DNA of 64,000 bases from Lachnospiraceae bacterium 28-4 (GTDB taxonomy: Bacteria > Bacillota > Clostridia > Lachnospirales > Lachnospiraceae), in the NCBI GenBank assembly GCA_000403275.2, contig KE159598.1, positions 1,191,540 to 1,255,539 on the forward strand, written 5' to 3'. Position numbers and translations under genes: made by a program. Of this stretch, positions 27,176 to 36,918 are shown piece by piece (position 1 is the first letter of the stretch; each line of letters starts with the position of its first letter). The notes below the pieces were generated by a model. That model saw only the letters and a list, made by a program, of their open reading frames with translations, was not told the DNA's origin and did no database searches.

Positions 27176-30100
27176 TCACTGTTCCTCAATGATTCTCTGT
27201 TTTCCGTTCCACAAATAATAAATAACCGTAACCACCTGTGAATTAGCCGGCCTAAGCAATTCTGCGATCCGCAGGAAGGGTACGGACGCATAGCATCCCC
27301 ACAATACCTGCGAATTCATAATATAGTCAAAATCAAATTTTCTTACCAGGTCAAACATGCTGCTGATATTTTTGTCATCCACCCCCGCAAATGCTTCGTC
27401 CAACGCAATCATTCTCGGCAAATCATCCTGCTCTGCTTTTTTATATTGCGCATTCACTGCAGCAAACAGCGGAACATACATGGCCATTGCCTTTTCCCCG
27501 CCGCTGAAGCGGTTAAAGGCTCCGTTGGTCAGTTCTTTTTTGTTATCGTTATTCCGATAGTAAAACATTTTAAACTCAAACCACTTCCGGTAGTCCAGCG
27601 CTTCTCGCACCAAATCCGAATAGCTTAAGACTTCGCCGTTTTCCTCCGCTATCTGCTTTACCGTATAAATTTTATTCCTGAAATGTGCGGAAATTTTTTC
27701 GATATCTTCCGCAGTCATCAATTCCCTGTCACGGTTAAGCATCTTCTCCAGCTCTGCGGTATCCAGTTCCCCCTCTCCATCTGCAGTCTTCGCTCGCCAG
27801 TCCAGTGAAAAGGTCAGTGACATGGAGGTATCCATCTTTCGCATAAGGGAGGACATATCCTGAATCCATTTCCTGCTTTCTGCAATACGGACATTCAACT
27901 TTCTGCTCAGCGTATCCGACAGGATATTTTCAAACAACTCTCTGTCCTTCTGGCGGATCAACAGTTCGGTTTCATCAATCCTCTCTTTGATCACCTGATA
28001 GAATTCTTCAAAATATAGCTTCCGCCCCTGCATATAAGAAACAATCCTATGACGTTTGCGCAGCACCATCGCATCTGTTGTCTCTTCTGCAAAACAATCT
28101 TCCATAAATGTCCCGTAAATTACCAGGTTTCCAATATGGGCATGAAAAATCCTGTCCATATTCGACACGATCTCTGCTACGGACTTATTTCTGTCAGTTT
28201 CCCTGATTATCGTTTTTGCCTGTTCCGCCGCTTCCGGTATTGTTTTGCTTTCTCTGTCAAATACAAGCCCCAGGGATAATTCTTCATCAAAATATTTCCT
28301 GAGCCGGGCTTCCTTCTCCACTTTTTCCGTCACACTATTTTTCTGTGCCTCAATACCCGGCTCCAGTCTTTTCACACCTTCTTCCCATACTGCCTGTTTT
28401 TTACCTAATTCCGTTTCTTCCTTACCTTTTGAATCCAGTTCATCCCGGATCAGTTTCAACCGCTCCGCCCTCTCTTTATTCTCAGGTGCATTCAGGAATT
28501 CTTCCAGTTTCTCTATCTGTAGCTTCTGCTCCTGTATTTCCTGCTCTGCCCTTTTTTTATGGAGATCTTCTATATCGATTGCATCCTCCTCTTTCTCGAT
28601 CAACTGTTTGTGCATATCTTTACTGGCTTCCTCGGCCAAAAAGCGCATTCCAGCCATCTGAAAGGATTCTAACTGACGCGCATACTCATGGATCGCTCCC
28701 AGTATTTCCTCATAACTCTCCATGTTTCTTTCGTAGGGCAGCTCCCGGCATCTGGTTATAATTCGCTGTGCGGACTGCTTTTTTAGGATTTCACAGCTTT
28801 CTTTTTCTTTCTGTTTCTTCCCGCATTCCTCACTGCACTTTTCAAATGTCCAGTTTAGATCCTTCTTCATCGCGATTGCCTCGTCCAGCTCGTCAAATAC
28901 GGGCAATCCGTGAAATTCTTCCTGCAAGATCCCAATTCTTTTCTTCACTCCGCTGATTTCCTGCTCCGATGTTTCCAATTCCTGCTGCAAAAGCTGCAAT
29001 TCTTCCGTTTTTTTTCTAATTTGTTCCTTCTTCTTCTCCCTTCGTATGGATTCTCCAATATAACAAGCTTCCGTTTCAGGCCTGCTGTACCCTTCCAAGG
29101 CACCATGCCTGAAATAACCATCGGGCCTTAACACAATCCGGCAATCGTCTTCCTCCCCGATATTGGACAAGATCCTCTCAGTCATCTTCCGCAGCTCCAT
29201 ATCTTCGGTCGCCGCTGTCAGTTTACGGCATCTCATTTTCCCGGAATCTTCTAAGCAGAGAATCTTATCTGACCATGCTCCTAAAACCTTCATTGCCCGC
29301 GTATAATCCTTCTGCACCACCACCAGGGCATCTAAAAGCCCCGCATCTTCCAACTGGCATTCCAGCAAATCCCGATCCTGCATAGAAGCATACTCTGTAA
29401 AATCCACGGCCTCATAAAAAGGCAGAAAGGAAATATGATTCTCTGTCAGCTTCTCCCTCGTCCTGCACAGGATTTCCCTGCGCACAGGCGTTATCTCCGG
29501 TACTTTTTCTAATTCCTTCAATTCTTCCCTGCAGACTCTCAAAGACTCCGCCAGTTTTTCTTTCTGTGCTTCCAGAGCGGAAAGCCCGCTTCCCAGCTTC
29601 TGGTTTTTCATCTCCCATATGTTTCCGATGAGATTGCGTATATTCCCATAATCCGGCATTCCCTGGTATTTCTGGATATAGACTGCCATCTGTTCCAGTT
29701 CCTTTTTGGACAGATAAAATTCCTGGTTATGCTGCTCCAGACCATAGTATGCCTCAATCAGGTCATCCCGTAGCGCCTCTTCCATTGTCTCCGCATCGTT
29801 TACCTGCTGCCATGCCTGCGCTTTCTTTTCCTCCAAGCTGCTGCACTCTTCTGACAACCTGTCCCATTGTATCTGTATTTCTTTGAATTTTTTCAGTTCC
29901 TCCAATGCCGCTTCCACATTTTTGCTTAGTTTTTCAATTTCACTTCTGATTTTCTTACATTCGTCATAACCATCGGAATTCTTCCACAAGCTTAAAATTT
30001 GTCCATGCCCGGAAAAGCAGATAAGCTCCTGGAGTTCATCCATCTCATGCACAAGCTGCTCTATCTCCATCTGATAAGCGTCAATATTTTTCTGGATCCC

Positions 30101-31213
30101 ACGTACCGCAGCATCGTACTCCCGTATTGCATTTCTGTGGCTCTCAATGCTTTGGCAATACATGGCAAATTCCTTCCCAGCATCTTCCTGTCTGTTTCGG
30201 CATTGTCTTAATTTTTCATCCGCCTCTTCTAAATCTATTGTTCCGACAGCTTCTTTCTCCCGTTCCAGGAGACTTTTTTCCGCTTTGAGCTCCCCTGCTC
30301 TTTTGTAAGATTTCTCCAGCTTTTCCTTAGTCTCCTTTAATTCCTCCATTTCTGCTTCCAGTTTTCCCCTGGCAGCGTCCACCATGTTCTTTTCTTCCAG
30401 ATACGCCGCAGCTTTCTGTCCCAGCATATACTGATTATATCTTACATACTCATTTCGTATAATCTGCAGATCTTTATAAGCCCTTTTTAATCCCTCCAGC
30501 TTATCCTGTATATCATCCATTTTTTCCATGGCGTCCACCATAGCGCGCAAATCCTCATCGGACAAAGTCTGCAAAGAATCGTTCAGTATCTCATATACTT
30601 TTTTCGGCGTAAATTCCTTGGAAAGCTTGGGAGCCCGGACCTTTATGAGCAGCCGTATAAACTGTTCGTACTGCTCCAGCCTCGGGAACCCGAATATATG
30701 TTTATTTACAAAACGCATATAATCTTTCTGCGTTTCCGTAAACAGATTATTTTCTCCCAGTACCTTTTTCATCTCCTGCTTCGTATACGCGATCTTTGTA
30801 TTTCCCACTTCCCGGTACAGATTAAAATCATATCCGATTCTCCTCCCATCCAATACCACAAACCCCCAGAAGCCCATAGCTTTCCCCTTTTGAGCCTGTT
30901 GGCCGATTCCAATTGTCCGATAACGGTTCCCCTTCTTAAACTCCAAGTACAGATAGCCGGTGGCTTCCTCCTTCTCCCCGTCATTCAGAAAATAGTATTC
31001 CATTCTTCTGTCATTGGAGCCAAAAGGGTCCAGCCGGCTGGGAGTCCTGTCACCATCCAGTATAAAAGGAATAAAACTCTGTGTTGTGATCGATTTTCCT
31101 GAACCATTCTGCCCGCGCAGAAGCAATTTACCGTCTGCAAAAGAAAATACTTCATCATCGTACAGCCAGAAATTCACAAATCCTATTCGGTTCATATGCC
31201 AACGCTCGCTCAT
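27176..31213 (-). CDS. jetC: Wadjet JetC, SMC-like ATPase (TIGR02680 type)
   Basis: 1345 residues, the length expected for TIGR02680. The N-terminus has the family signature (GFVNFWLYDDEVFSFADGKL) and a Walker A motif LLRGQNGSGKSITTQS near residue 35. A long coiled coil (about residues 260-1050) interrupted by a hinge-like region follows; the C-terminal ATPase half carries the signature motif NRFSGGEKAMAMYVPLF and Walker B RMIALDEAFAGVDDKN. JetC dimers extrude DNA loops and detect small circular DNA. The start overlaps the jetB stop as ATGA. No frameshift or loss of catalytic motifs, so the motor looks intact. Confidence 0.94.
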   Translation of the reverse strand: MSERWHMNRIGFVNFWLYDDEVFSFADGKLLLRGQNGSGKSITTQSFIPFILDGDRTPSRLDPFGSNDRRMEYYFLNDGEKEEATGYLYLEFKKGNRYRTIGIGQQAQKGKAMGFWGFVVLDGRRIGYDFNLYREVGNTKIAYTKQEMKKVLGENNLFTETQKDYMRFVNKHIFGFPRLEQYEQFIRLLIKVRAPKLSKEFTPKKVYEILNDSLQTLSDEDLRAMVDAMEKMDDIQDKLEGLKRAYKDLQIIRNEYVRYNQYMLGQKAAAYLEEKNMVDAARGKLEAEMEELKETKEKLEKSYKRAGELKAEKSLLEREKEAVGTIDLEEADEKLRQCRNRQEDAGKEFAMYCQSIESHRNAIREYDAAVRGIQKNIDAYQMEIEQLVHEMDELQELICFSGHGQILSLWKNSDGYDECKKIRSEIEKLSKNVEAALEELKKFKEIQIQWDRLSEECSSLEEKKAQAWQQVNDAETMEEALRDDLIEAYYGLEQHNQEFYLSKKELEQMAVYIQKYQGMPDYGNIRNLIGNIWEMKNQKLGSGLSALEAQKEKLAESLRVCREELKELEKVPEITPVRREILCRTREKLTENHISFLPFYEAVDFTEYASMQDRDLLECQLEDAGLLDALVVVQKDYTRAMKVLGAWSDKILCLEDSGKMRCRKLTAATEDMELRKMTERILSNIGEEDDCRIVLRPDGYFRHGALEGYSRPETEACYIGESIRREKKKEQIRKKTEELQLLQQELETSEQEISGVKKRIGILQEEFHGLPVFDELDEAIAMKKDLNWTFEKCSEECGKKQKEKESCEILKKQSAQRIITRCRELPYERNMESYEEILGAIHEYARQLESFQMAGMRFLAEEASKDMHKQLIEKEEDAIDIEDLHKKRAEQEIQEQKLQIEKLEEFLNAPENKERAERLKLIRDELDSKGKEETELGKKQAVWEEGVKRLEPGIEAQKNSVTEKVEKEARLRKYFDEELSLGLVFDRESKTIPEAAEQAKTIIRETDRNKSVAEIVSNMDRIFHAHIGNLVIYGTFMEDCFAEETTDAMVLRKRHRIVSYMQGRKLYFEEFYQVIKERIDETELLIRQKDRELFENILSDTLSRKLNVRIAESRKWIQDMSSLMRKMDTSMSLTFSLDWRAKTADGEGELDTAELEKMLNRDRELMTAEDIEKISAHFRNKIYTVKQIAEENGEVLSYSDLVREALDYRKWFEFKMFYYRNNDNKKELTNGAFNRFSGGEKAMAMYVPLFAAVNAQYKKAEQDDLPRMIALDEAFAGVDDKNISSMFDLVRKFDFDYIMNSQVLWGCYASVPFLRIAELLRPANSQVVTVIYYLWNGKQRIIEEQ

Positions 31214-32349
31214 CTGTTCTTCTCCTTTGCATCAAACTCTGCCGGATAACTCCCGATCATTTTTCCTGCCGCCGGATAGATGACAAGTTCTTCGCCACAC
31301 TCGCCAATCATCATCCATGATTTCATATAAGAGATAACCGCTGTCAACAGCTTTACGTCCTCCATCTCTCTGTATTCCTTGCTCCATGCCAGTCTGTACT
31401 TATCGCGGCAATGGTAAATTTCTTTCTGAAACTCTTTTGTTGAAACCACAATGCACCCATCATACCGCTCTTTCCAAACACCCTCGTCTGCTTTTTCCCT
31501 GATCCGTCCGCACAAAAGTAAAACAAGTTCCGGGAGCATAGCCTCTCTTGGATGCATTTCTCCAAAAGATTCCCCTTCATCCATCACCAGAAAGGCAGCG
31601 TTTTTGTGGATATGAAGCTGTCCTCCCAAATATTCACTGAAATTTTTCTGTATCCACTGCCTCTGGTTTTTTAAATAGATACTGTCCGGGTTATCAGACT
31701 GGTTCCAGTAAAGGGCCGGGGCCGCAGCGATCTGCCTGTATACACGATTAATCCTGTAGTGCCCCCTGTCCGCTTCGCCTTCCTGATTCTGTTGCTTTTC
31801 AAAGTCTTCCCATGACTGGAAACCAGCTATGCTATATGCAAAATTTACCGCCATATATCTGGAAAGCCCTGTGTTCTCATATAAGATTTCCTGTCCAATG
31901 CTGCTGCCCACATTATCGCTGCTGCCTTCATATGCTTCTAACAACCTCATGTTCTCACAAAACTGCAGTACTCTTACGAGGGACTTCCTCTGTGTAAAAG
32001 ACGTCCAGTCTACATCCATCACATCTTTTAGCTGCAGTTCCAGCATATCTACCAATTCAGATAACAAAAATTGCTCCTGTTCTTCCTTATCTTCCAGGAA
32101 TATTAAGACAGCGCAAAAAAGACAGTAATCCCTGCTCTCCGTAAAGTCTGTAATGCCCATATAGCCTTCCGCGCGGGCAGGTATTTTCTCCACCTTCAAT
32201 ATCTGTTCGTTATTGATTACCGTCCAGCCCAACTGTTCCCGGAAAAATTTCTGGCATTTCGTCAGCTCTCTGCGGACCTTCACATATAATTCTTTATTTT
32301 TCTTTTTGTCAATCCAACAATTCTCTATTAATGCCCTTGCCGCTTCCAT
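31210..32349 (-). CDS. jetB: Wadjet JetB, DUF2398-type winged-helix subunit
   Basis: 379 residues, matching the length of TIGR02678/DUF2398, the KITE-like subunit that bridges JetA and JetC. Recognisable parts are the N-terminal AARALIENCWIDKKKNKELY, the segment YCLFCAVLIFLEDKEEQEQFLLSELVD, and the FTQRKSLVRVLQFCENMRLL winged-helix region. It begins 5 bp after jetA and overlaps jetC by 4 bp. Family identity comes partly from operon position. Confidence 0.87.
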   Translation of the reverse strand: MEAARALIENCWIDKKKNKELYVKVRRELTKCQKFFREQLGWTVINNEQILKVEKIPARAEGYMGITDFTESRDYCLFCAVLIFLEDKEEQEQFLLSELVDMLELQLKDVMDVDWTSFTQRKSLVRVLQFCENMRLLEAYEGSSDNVGSSIGQEILYENTGLSRYMAVNFAYSIAGFQSWEDFEKQQNQEGEADRGHYRINRVYRQIAAAPALYWNQSDNPDSIYLKNQRQWIQKNFSEYLGGQLHIHKNAAFLVMDEGESFGEMHPREAMLPELVLLLCGRIREKADEGVWKERYDGCIVVSTKEFQKEIYHCRDKYRLAWSKEYREMEDVKLLTAVISYMKSWMMIGECGEELVIYPAAGKMIGSYPAEFDAKEKNR

Positions 32350-32354
32350 TTTTC

Positions 32355-33827
32355 CTAATCCTCAAACTGAAATATATATTTAGGCATCACCAGTTTCCCG
32401 TCTTCACATTTCAGAGTGTGGCTCCCTTCCTGTTTTATTAAGCGAAAAGCCTGTCCATACTCGGTACGTCCGTTTTTGGAAACCGTCAGATTCGCCTGTG
32501 CGATCCAGCGCAGAAAAGTCTCCCTTGTATCCACTGAAATGCAGTCGTCAATCCGGCTGATATCCAGTTGGCCGTCCTGAATATATTTCATAACCAGCTT
32601 TCTGTCTTCCTCCAGTTTTTTCAAATATTGGTTACGCTGTGCAAGTTTCTCCAGCGCTTTACTTTCAAACCCGGATTTATGTATTCTTGGTTTATAAGTT
32701 CTGGTATGGGGCTTTAATTCATATTCCGACGGCAGTTCATCAAAAACACTGCTGTTTATGCTATCCGTGGAACGCGGACAATTTACTTTAAAATGCCGCA
32801 CATGCTGTATTCCGAATATATGTGCCGAAAGTTTATGTGCCGCTTCCACGTTTTCGCACCGCGCAAACATCTGGATAAATTTCTTATAATCTTCTTTACG
32901 GCTGATTCCCCAATTTTGTATCTGTACGATCAGTGCTGCATTTTGTATGATTTTCCGTATCACTTCGTCTGTAATATCCATCACTTTCTGGCTTTCGCTT
33001 GGGTGCTTATCGGTCGAAATAAACCAATCTGACAGGCTCTTCCATTTTCCGTAAATATTTTCTCTTATCGCATTCTCCCTTAAATCCTGGATTTCCGAAT
33101 TCGGATGTGGAATTGCCAGCTCACTTTCAATTACTCTCTCCAATACCCCGTCTACCATCTTCTGTGATAATTTCTTAATGATATTTTCAATACGTATGGA
33201 TTTATTCTGAAGCTGCTGCACAAACTCCTGTAGATAAGAAATAAATCTGTCTTTATGTATGACAAATTCAATAGACTTGAGAACTTTATCTGATTTGCCT
33301 GAATAGAATTCTCTCAAATAATCCTGATAATTCCGATTTAACCTCTTAAAATCTTCCTGCAAATTGCTCCACCATTCATTCACGGCTTTCAGTTCCTGAC
33401 GGTCAATCTGCTCTATTTCATGCAAGGCATTTTCAATCCGCACAAAATAATTCATGGACAGATTCCCACTGTCCATGAAAAGATTCTCAAGTTTCACAGT
33501 CATTCTCTCTATCTCTACTGCGTACTCCGACATTGTATAACGGTACTGCTTATTTTTATATTCCGCAATCGTATAAACTCTTTTCGGATCCTGGATAGGG
33601 GTAAGATTTTTCCATCCAACTAACGCCTCTAAATCTGTTTTCAACTGCTCCATAGCATAATCTGAAAACTCCGGATACTCTCTAAGCAGCTCCAGCACAT
33701 CTTCCTTATATAATTGGAAATGCATTTTTTCGTACTCTATAAAAAAAATCCGCATAATACGCCTGTATTGCGGCGCATTACCAGCAGATAAATATATAGT
33801 TTCCTGAATTGATTCCAAATATTTCAA
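32355..33827 (-). CDS. jetA: Wadjet JetA, DUF2397-type kleisin-like subunit
   Basis: 490 residues, as expected for TIGR02677/DUF2397. The N-terminus (RRIMRIFFIEYEKMHFQLYK, then EDVLELLREYPEF) and C-terminus (LRWIAQANLTVSKNGRTEYG, FRLIKQEGSHTLKCEDGKL) fit the family, with helical segments between. JetA closes the SMC ring. It starts at TTG with AAGGGGGG about eight bases upstream and is first in the jetABCD operon, about 105 bp behind a promoter shared in form with the helicase cassette. Confidence 0.88.
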   Translation of the reverse strand: MKYLESIQETIYLSAGNAPQYRRIMRIFFIEYEKMHFQLYKEDVLELLREYPEFSDYAMEQLKTDLEALVGWKNLTPIQDPKRVYTIAEYKNKQYRYTMSEYAVEIERMTVKLENLFMDSGNLSMNYFVRIENALHEIEQIDRQELKAVNEWWSNLQEDFKRLNRNYQDYLREFYSGKSDKVLKSIEFVIHKDRFISYLQEFVQQLQNKSIRIENIIKKLSQKMVDGVLERVIESELAIPHPNSEIQDLRENAIRENIYGKWKSLSDWFISTDKHPSESQKVMDITDEVIRKIIQNAALIVQIQNWGISRKEDYKKFIQMFARCENVEAAHKLSAHIFGIQHVRHFKVNCPRSTDSINSSVFDELPSEYELKPHTRTYKPRIHKSGFESKALEKLAQRNQYLKKLEEDRKLVMKYIQDGQLDISRIDDCISVDTRETFLRWIAQANLTVSKNGRTEYGQAFRLIKQEGSHTLKCEDGKLVMPKYIFQFED

Positions 33828-33885
33828 ATTGTATCCCCCTTCATACCCCCGTATCGTCTTCTCTGAAAATCCTATTGATTACCGT

Positions 33886-33924
33886 TTAAGATTGTCCAAA
33901 CATCCCGTCATATATATTCTCCAT
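33886..33924 (-). other. Possible 12-codon leader frame before jetA
   Basis: ATG to TAA encodes MENIYDGMFGQS, preceded by AAGGA and just downstream of the promoter. A related 13-codon frame (MWEIYTMEHYVQS) occupies the same position in the helicase cassette. It may be a translated leader or simply shared promoter-proximal sequence. The predicted transcription start is only 7-8 bases upstream, so translation initiation might be weak. Confidence 0.4.
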
Positions 33925-33938
33925 ATTCCTTAGTATAA

Positions 33939-33967
33939 ATCATATCATTTTCATATCGTATACACAA
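33939..33967 (-). promoter_or_regulatory. jetABCD promoter
   Basis: TTGTGT (33962-33967 on the minus strand), a 17-bp spacer and TATGAT (33939-33944). The region aligns with the helicase-operon promoter at 42654-42682, with the same spacing and mostly identical spacer (ATATGAAAATGA). Confidence 0.75.
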
Positions 33968-34018
33968 CTACATTTAAAATATAATTTGGATTTTTTCAAA
34001 TCTCCTACATTTAATTTA

Positions 34019-34099
34019 TCATTTCAATTTGCCCACCGATATACTGACAGACGCCAACCGCTCCACTATTATTTGCTCATCTACATACATTATTTTCAT
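34019..34099 (-). CDS. Possible 26-residue peptide upstream of the jet promoter
   Basis: Reads MKIMYVDEQIIVERLASVSI.. with GGAAAGGTG directly before the ATG. It could be a small regulator or the relic of one. No relative is obvious in the equivalent part of the helicase cassette. Confidence 0.25.
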   Translation of the reverse strand: MKIMYVDEQIIVERLASVSISVGKLK

Positions 34100-34155
34100 C
34101 ACCTTTCCATTCACAGCTTTTATTGCTTAATATACCTCTCATTTTCTTATACATT

Positions 34156-34335
34156 TTAACAATACTTTTTCATACCTGTATTCACAATCGACGTGAAAAA
34201 TTTCTTCTGGATTTCTGACAATATTGGTATCTCCCTTATCATTTCCTGTATTCTATTCATATTATTACCTATTTGGGGTGTCAATCTATAAACAACTTCC
34301 AAGCATTCTAAATATTCTCTATTTATTAATTCCAA
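34156..34335 (-). CDS. Small hypothetical protein in the Wadjet upstream region
   Basis: About 59 residues from a TTG start (ELINREYLECLEVVYRLTPQ, then IGNNMNRIQEMIREIPILSEI). GAGAGGTAG lies about eight bases upstream, and a promoter TTGTAT-17 bp-TATACT at the edge of the direct repeat (about 34393-34421) points to it. Mostly helical, no known motif. The helicase cassette lacks a counterpart. It may be a regulator of the jet operon; a real gene is probable but not certain. Confidence 0.45.
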   Translation of the reverse strand: MELINREYLECLEVVYRLTPQIGNNMNRIQEMIREIPILSEIQKKFFTSIVNTGMKKYC

Positions 34336-34507
34336 AATACTACCTCTCGTTCTCAATCTTTCTTAAATAAATATCGTCAAAATATTAAAATCAGTATAGC
34401 ATGCTAACCCATTTCATACAACGCATAATAAACACTTTGTTCGGCTCTATATTCTATAAAATAACATACACTTTATCCCAAAATTCCCCTCGCTTTTACC
34501 CTAGCAG

Positions 34508-34673
34508 ACTATTTTCGACACAAAGCGCCCCATACCCTGCGTATGTCAAGTTAATGTCACAAACTTTTTTCACTTCTTTTGAGTGAAAATCGCTGAAACC
34601 CGCATAACTTCGTGGGGCGTATGGTTTGCTAATGCTAAGTTGGGGCAAAATTGACGGTGAATTAATGTCAAGT
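34508..34673. repeat. 166-bp direct repeat, copy 1 (cassette boundary)
   Basis: Aligns without gaps to 43018-43183, nine mismatches by hand count. It contains the hairpin TTTCACT..AGTGAAA, an imperfect inverted pair around GCGCCCCATA / TGGGGCGTATGG, and terminal motifs ATGTCAAGTTAATGTCAC and GAATTAATGTCAAGT. Weaker similarity continues leftward to about 34418 and then through the operon promoter. It ends 31 bp from the stop codon of the downstream helicase fragment. Likely an attachment-site remnant. Confidence 0.85.
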
Positions 34674-34704
34674 AAAAGAGGTCTCCCAAACATAAGAATA
34701 AAAT

Positions 34705-36663
34705 TTATTTTAATAACTGACAAGATATTCTTTCAATTGAATTAACAATTTCCGACCACCATGGACTACTAGTGATTGCAGCTATACTTCCTCCCATTGC
34801 TAACACATTCTGGAATTTCTCCACCCATGTTTGCTTATCTATTTTTCTTGATTTTTCTATCGTACTAGTCAGTTCTCTTAAAAGTGACAATGCCTCCTCT
34901 TCTTGCTGTTTATTACAATTATTCCGGATTATATTTTCAATATTTACAATTTCATTATTATACAAATTATTTATTATATTTTCTTTATAAACGGTTCCCT
35001 CATATACTGTTACTTTTTTTATCTTATTGTGTTCAAATACTGCCATATTAACATTTCCTCCTTCATTTATTACACTGTCTCTAATTAAAGTTAAATTTGT
35101 TCTCTTAGAACACAACATGTTCATAATGTAATCATCTACCTTTTTTCTGAGTAAAACATCATCTTCATCCTCCTCTCGCTCTTCATATAAAGCAATAATA
35201 TCATCCAAATAGCTTTCCTCCACAAAATAGTATTTCATTGTTAAAATATCAAATAATGGATATATATTTCCAAGTCTTAAAAGACAATTCTTGTACATGG
35301 TCACAAACAAACGATATGTAATTTGTTCTTTATTCTCTCTTATTTTATCACTAGATAATAAAATCAACTTGTCAGATTTTATATGATACACCTCACTTGC
35401 ATTTATTTCATCTATCATATTGCGAATATTTCTTATCTGGGATTCATCATTTTCTTCCGACATCGGAAATATCCAATACACCTTTTGACTATACTCTATT
35501 CTTATCAGACACTCTCTAACAATTTCCCATTTAGCAGTTGTACACCCTTCGGAAAACAATTCGCAAATATCGTTCACCGTTAATATTCCATTTTCTTCAT
35601 AATTCCACAATATTGTTCTAGCATCTTCGCTAATCCTCTGTATTTCATACAAATGATCTGTCTCATTCCAAATCCCTTTCATTTGATAATAAGCCTTTAA
35701 TGCATCATAAAGTTCTTGAAATACACTTCTAGGAATTCCTGTTTTTTCTTTGTTTCTTATATTTCTAACATAAGAAATTACATCCATATGTCTTTGCATA
35801 GCCTCTTTTCGAAGTCTCATCAATCGCTCTCTTGAAAGAAATCCAATATGTCTGCTGGCAAGTAAAACTGTATCTTCAGGTACTCCATATTTAATTTTAC
35901 CGGCTTCTTTTGCCAAGCTATTACACCATTTTTCATTTATACCATATTCTTCAAAACTATAAGATAATGCTTCCCACAAATACGCTACCACATCTCCCAA
36001 CCGATCCATATCTCCTAATTTGGCACTTCTGATACCAGTACTTTTCCCAATATTTTTAACTGTATTACCACTACACCATTCATACATAAGCACCGCATTT
36101 TTAAGGGCTCGTCCTTTACTTTGATTCGGCAATTTACCATAATTCTTTTCATAAATATCCAATATCCGATGCAATGAACCCTTAGGTAACAAATTTGTTT
36201 TCTTTTTCTGCAAATATTTGATGGCGTTTCCCGTATCTTCTGGCTTATCTTCATCTATACCTTTATTAACTTCTATTGCAGTACACAATTCAAATAAGAT
36301 ATCTAGAAAATATACATGAAAAAGGCCAAAAAATACTTCTCTACTAATTTTTTCTTTAGCTTTGTCATCGTCCATATATTCAATTTCAATCCGCTTCCTG
36401 TCAGAAGTATAATATGACATAATCCGTTCCTGTAAATCCCTAATAATCTTGACAGTATTAAGATTCAGAGCATAACCTGCCAATTTTTCTCCTTTGCGAG
36501 TTATTGAATAATCTCCTACTTTATCTACTTCTTCAATCAACTGTGCGTGTTTTAACTCCTCCAACTGATTCTTATAGTCCTCTGATATATTATTCGGAAT
36601 TTCTATCTGCTCTCCCTTCTCAATTTTCTTCCTATTACTTTCTAAACCTCCATGCCCGCACAC
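34705..36663 (-). pseudogene. C-terminal half of the second Ski2-like helicase, split by IS110
   Basis: 652 codons with no helicase ATPase motifs. Its first part has a winged-helix segment (NQLEELKHAQLIEEVDKVGDYSITRKGEKL-like, residues 30-60) that corresponds to LEELVKYNLIEEEGSERYSLSRIGEAL after the helicase core of the intact paralogue, so it continues the fragment at 38238-39872. The rest is helical with no recognised domain; the end has a hydrophobic patch (LAMGGSIAAITSSPWW). A GTG at 36663 opens the frame but is probably not a natural start; the frame reads on into the IS end. Together the halves would encode about 1190 residues. Confidence 0.8.
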
Positions 36664-36689
36664 TTGGCACCACCATAAATGAAACTGTG

Positions 36690-36915
36690 CAGACGATAGG
36701 TTCTTGATTTTGTTTGTGCCGTTATTTATACTTATGGCAACGGCAAAAATCGTGTTTATTTTGGGCTGGAAGCCCGTTTTCTAAACTGATTTCAGGTACT
36801 CTCATTTGCACCACCACCTGTCCAGCCATTTAAGAACCCCGGTTCACGGCAAAAGGACGTATAGTAAAATGATAAGAGACAGAGTACCGTGCCGTAAATT
36901 CCACCAGGAGGTGCC
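36690..36915 (+). ncRNA. Candidate bridge RNA region of the IS110 element
   Basis: The long upstream non-coding end has several hairpins, such as GGGCTGGAAGCCC and GGCTGGA..TCCAGCC, and no open frame. In IS110-group elements this position encodes the bridge RNA whose two loops pair with target and donor DNA. Assignment rests on position and foldability, not on a matched family. Confidence 0.45.
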
Positions 36916-36918
36916 AGT

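Noticed and set aside
27176-31213. Possible identity as MukB, SbcC or Rad50
   Set aside because: The four-gene operon, the N-terminal FADGKLLLRGQNGSGKS signature and the TOPRIM partner fit Wadjet JetC, not housekeeping SMC proteins.
34705-36663. Reading the 652-codon frame as a separate intact gene
   Set aside because: Its start lies in the IS110 end and its first segment matches the part that follows the helicase core in the neighbouring paralogue.
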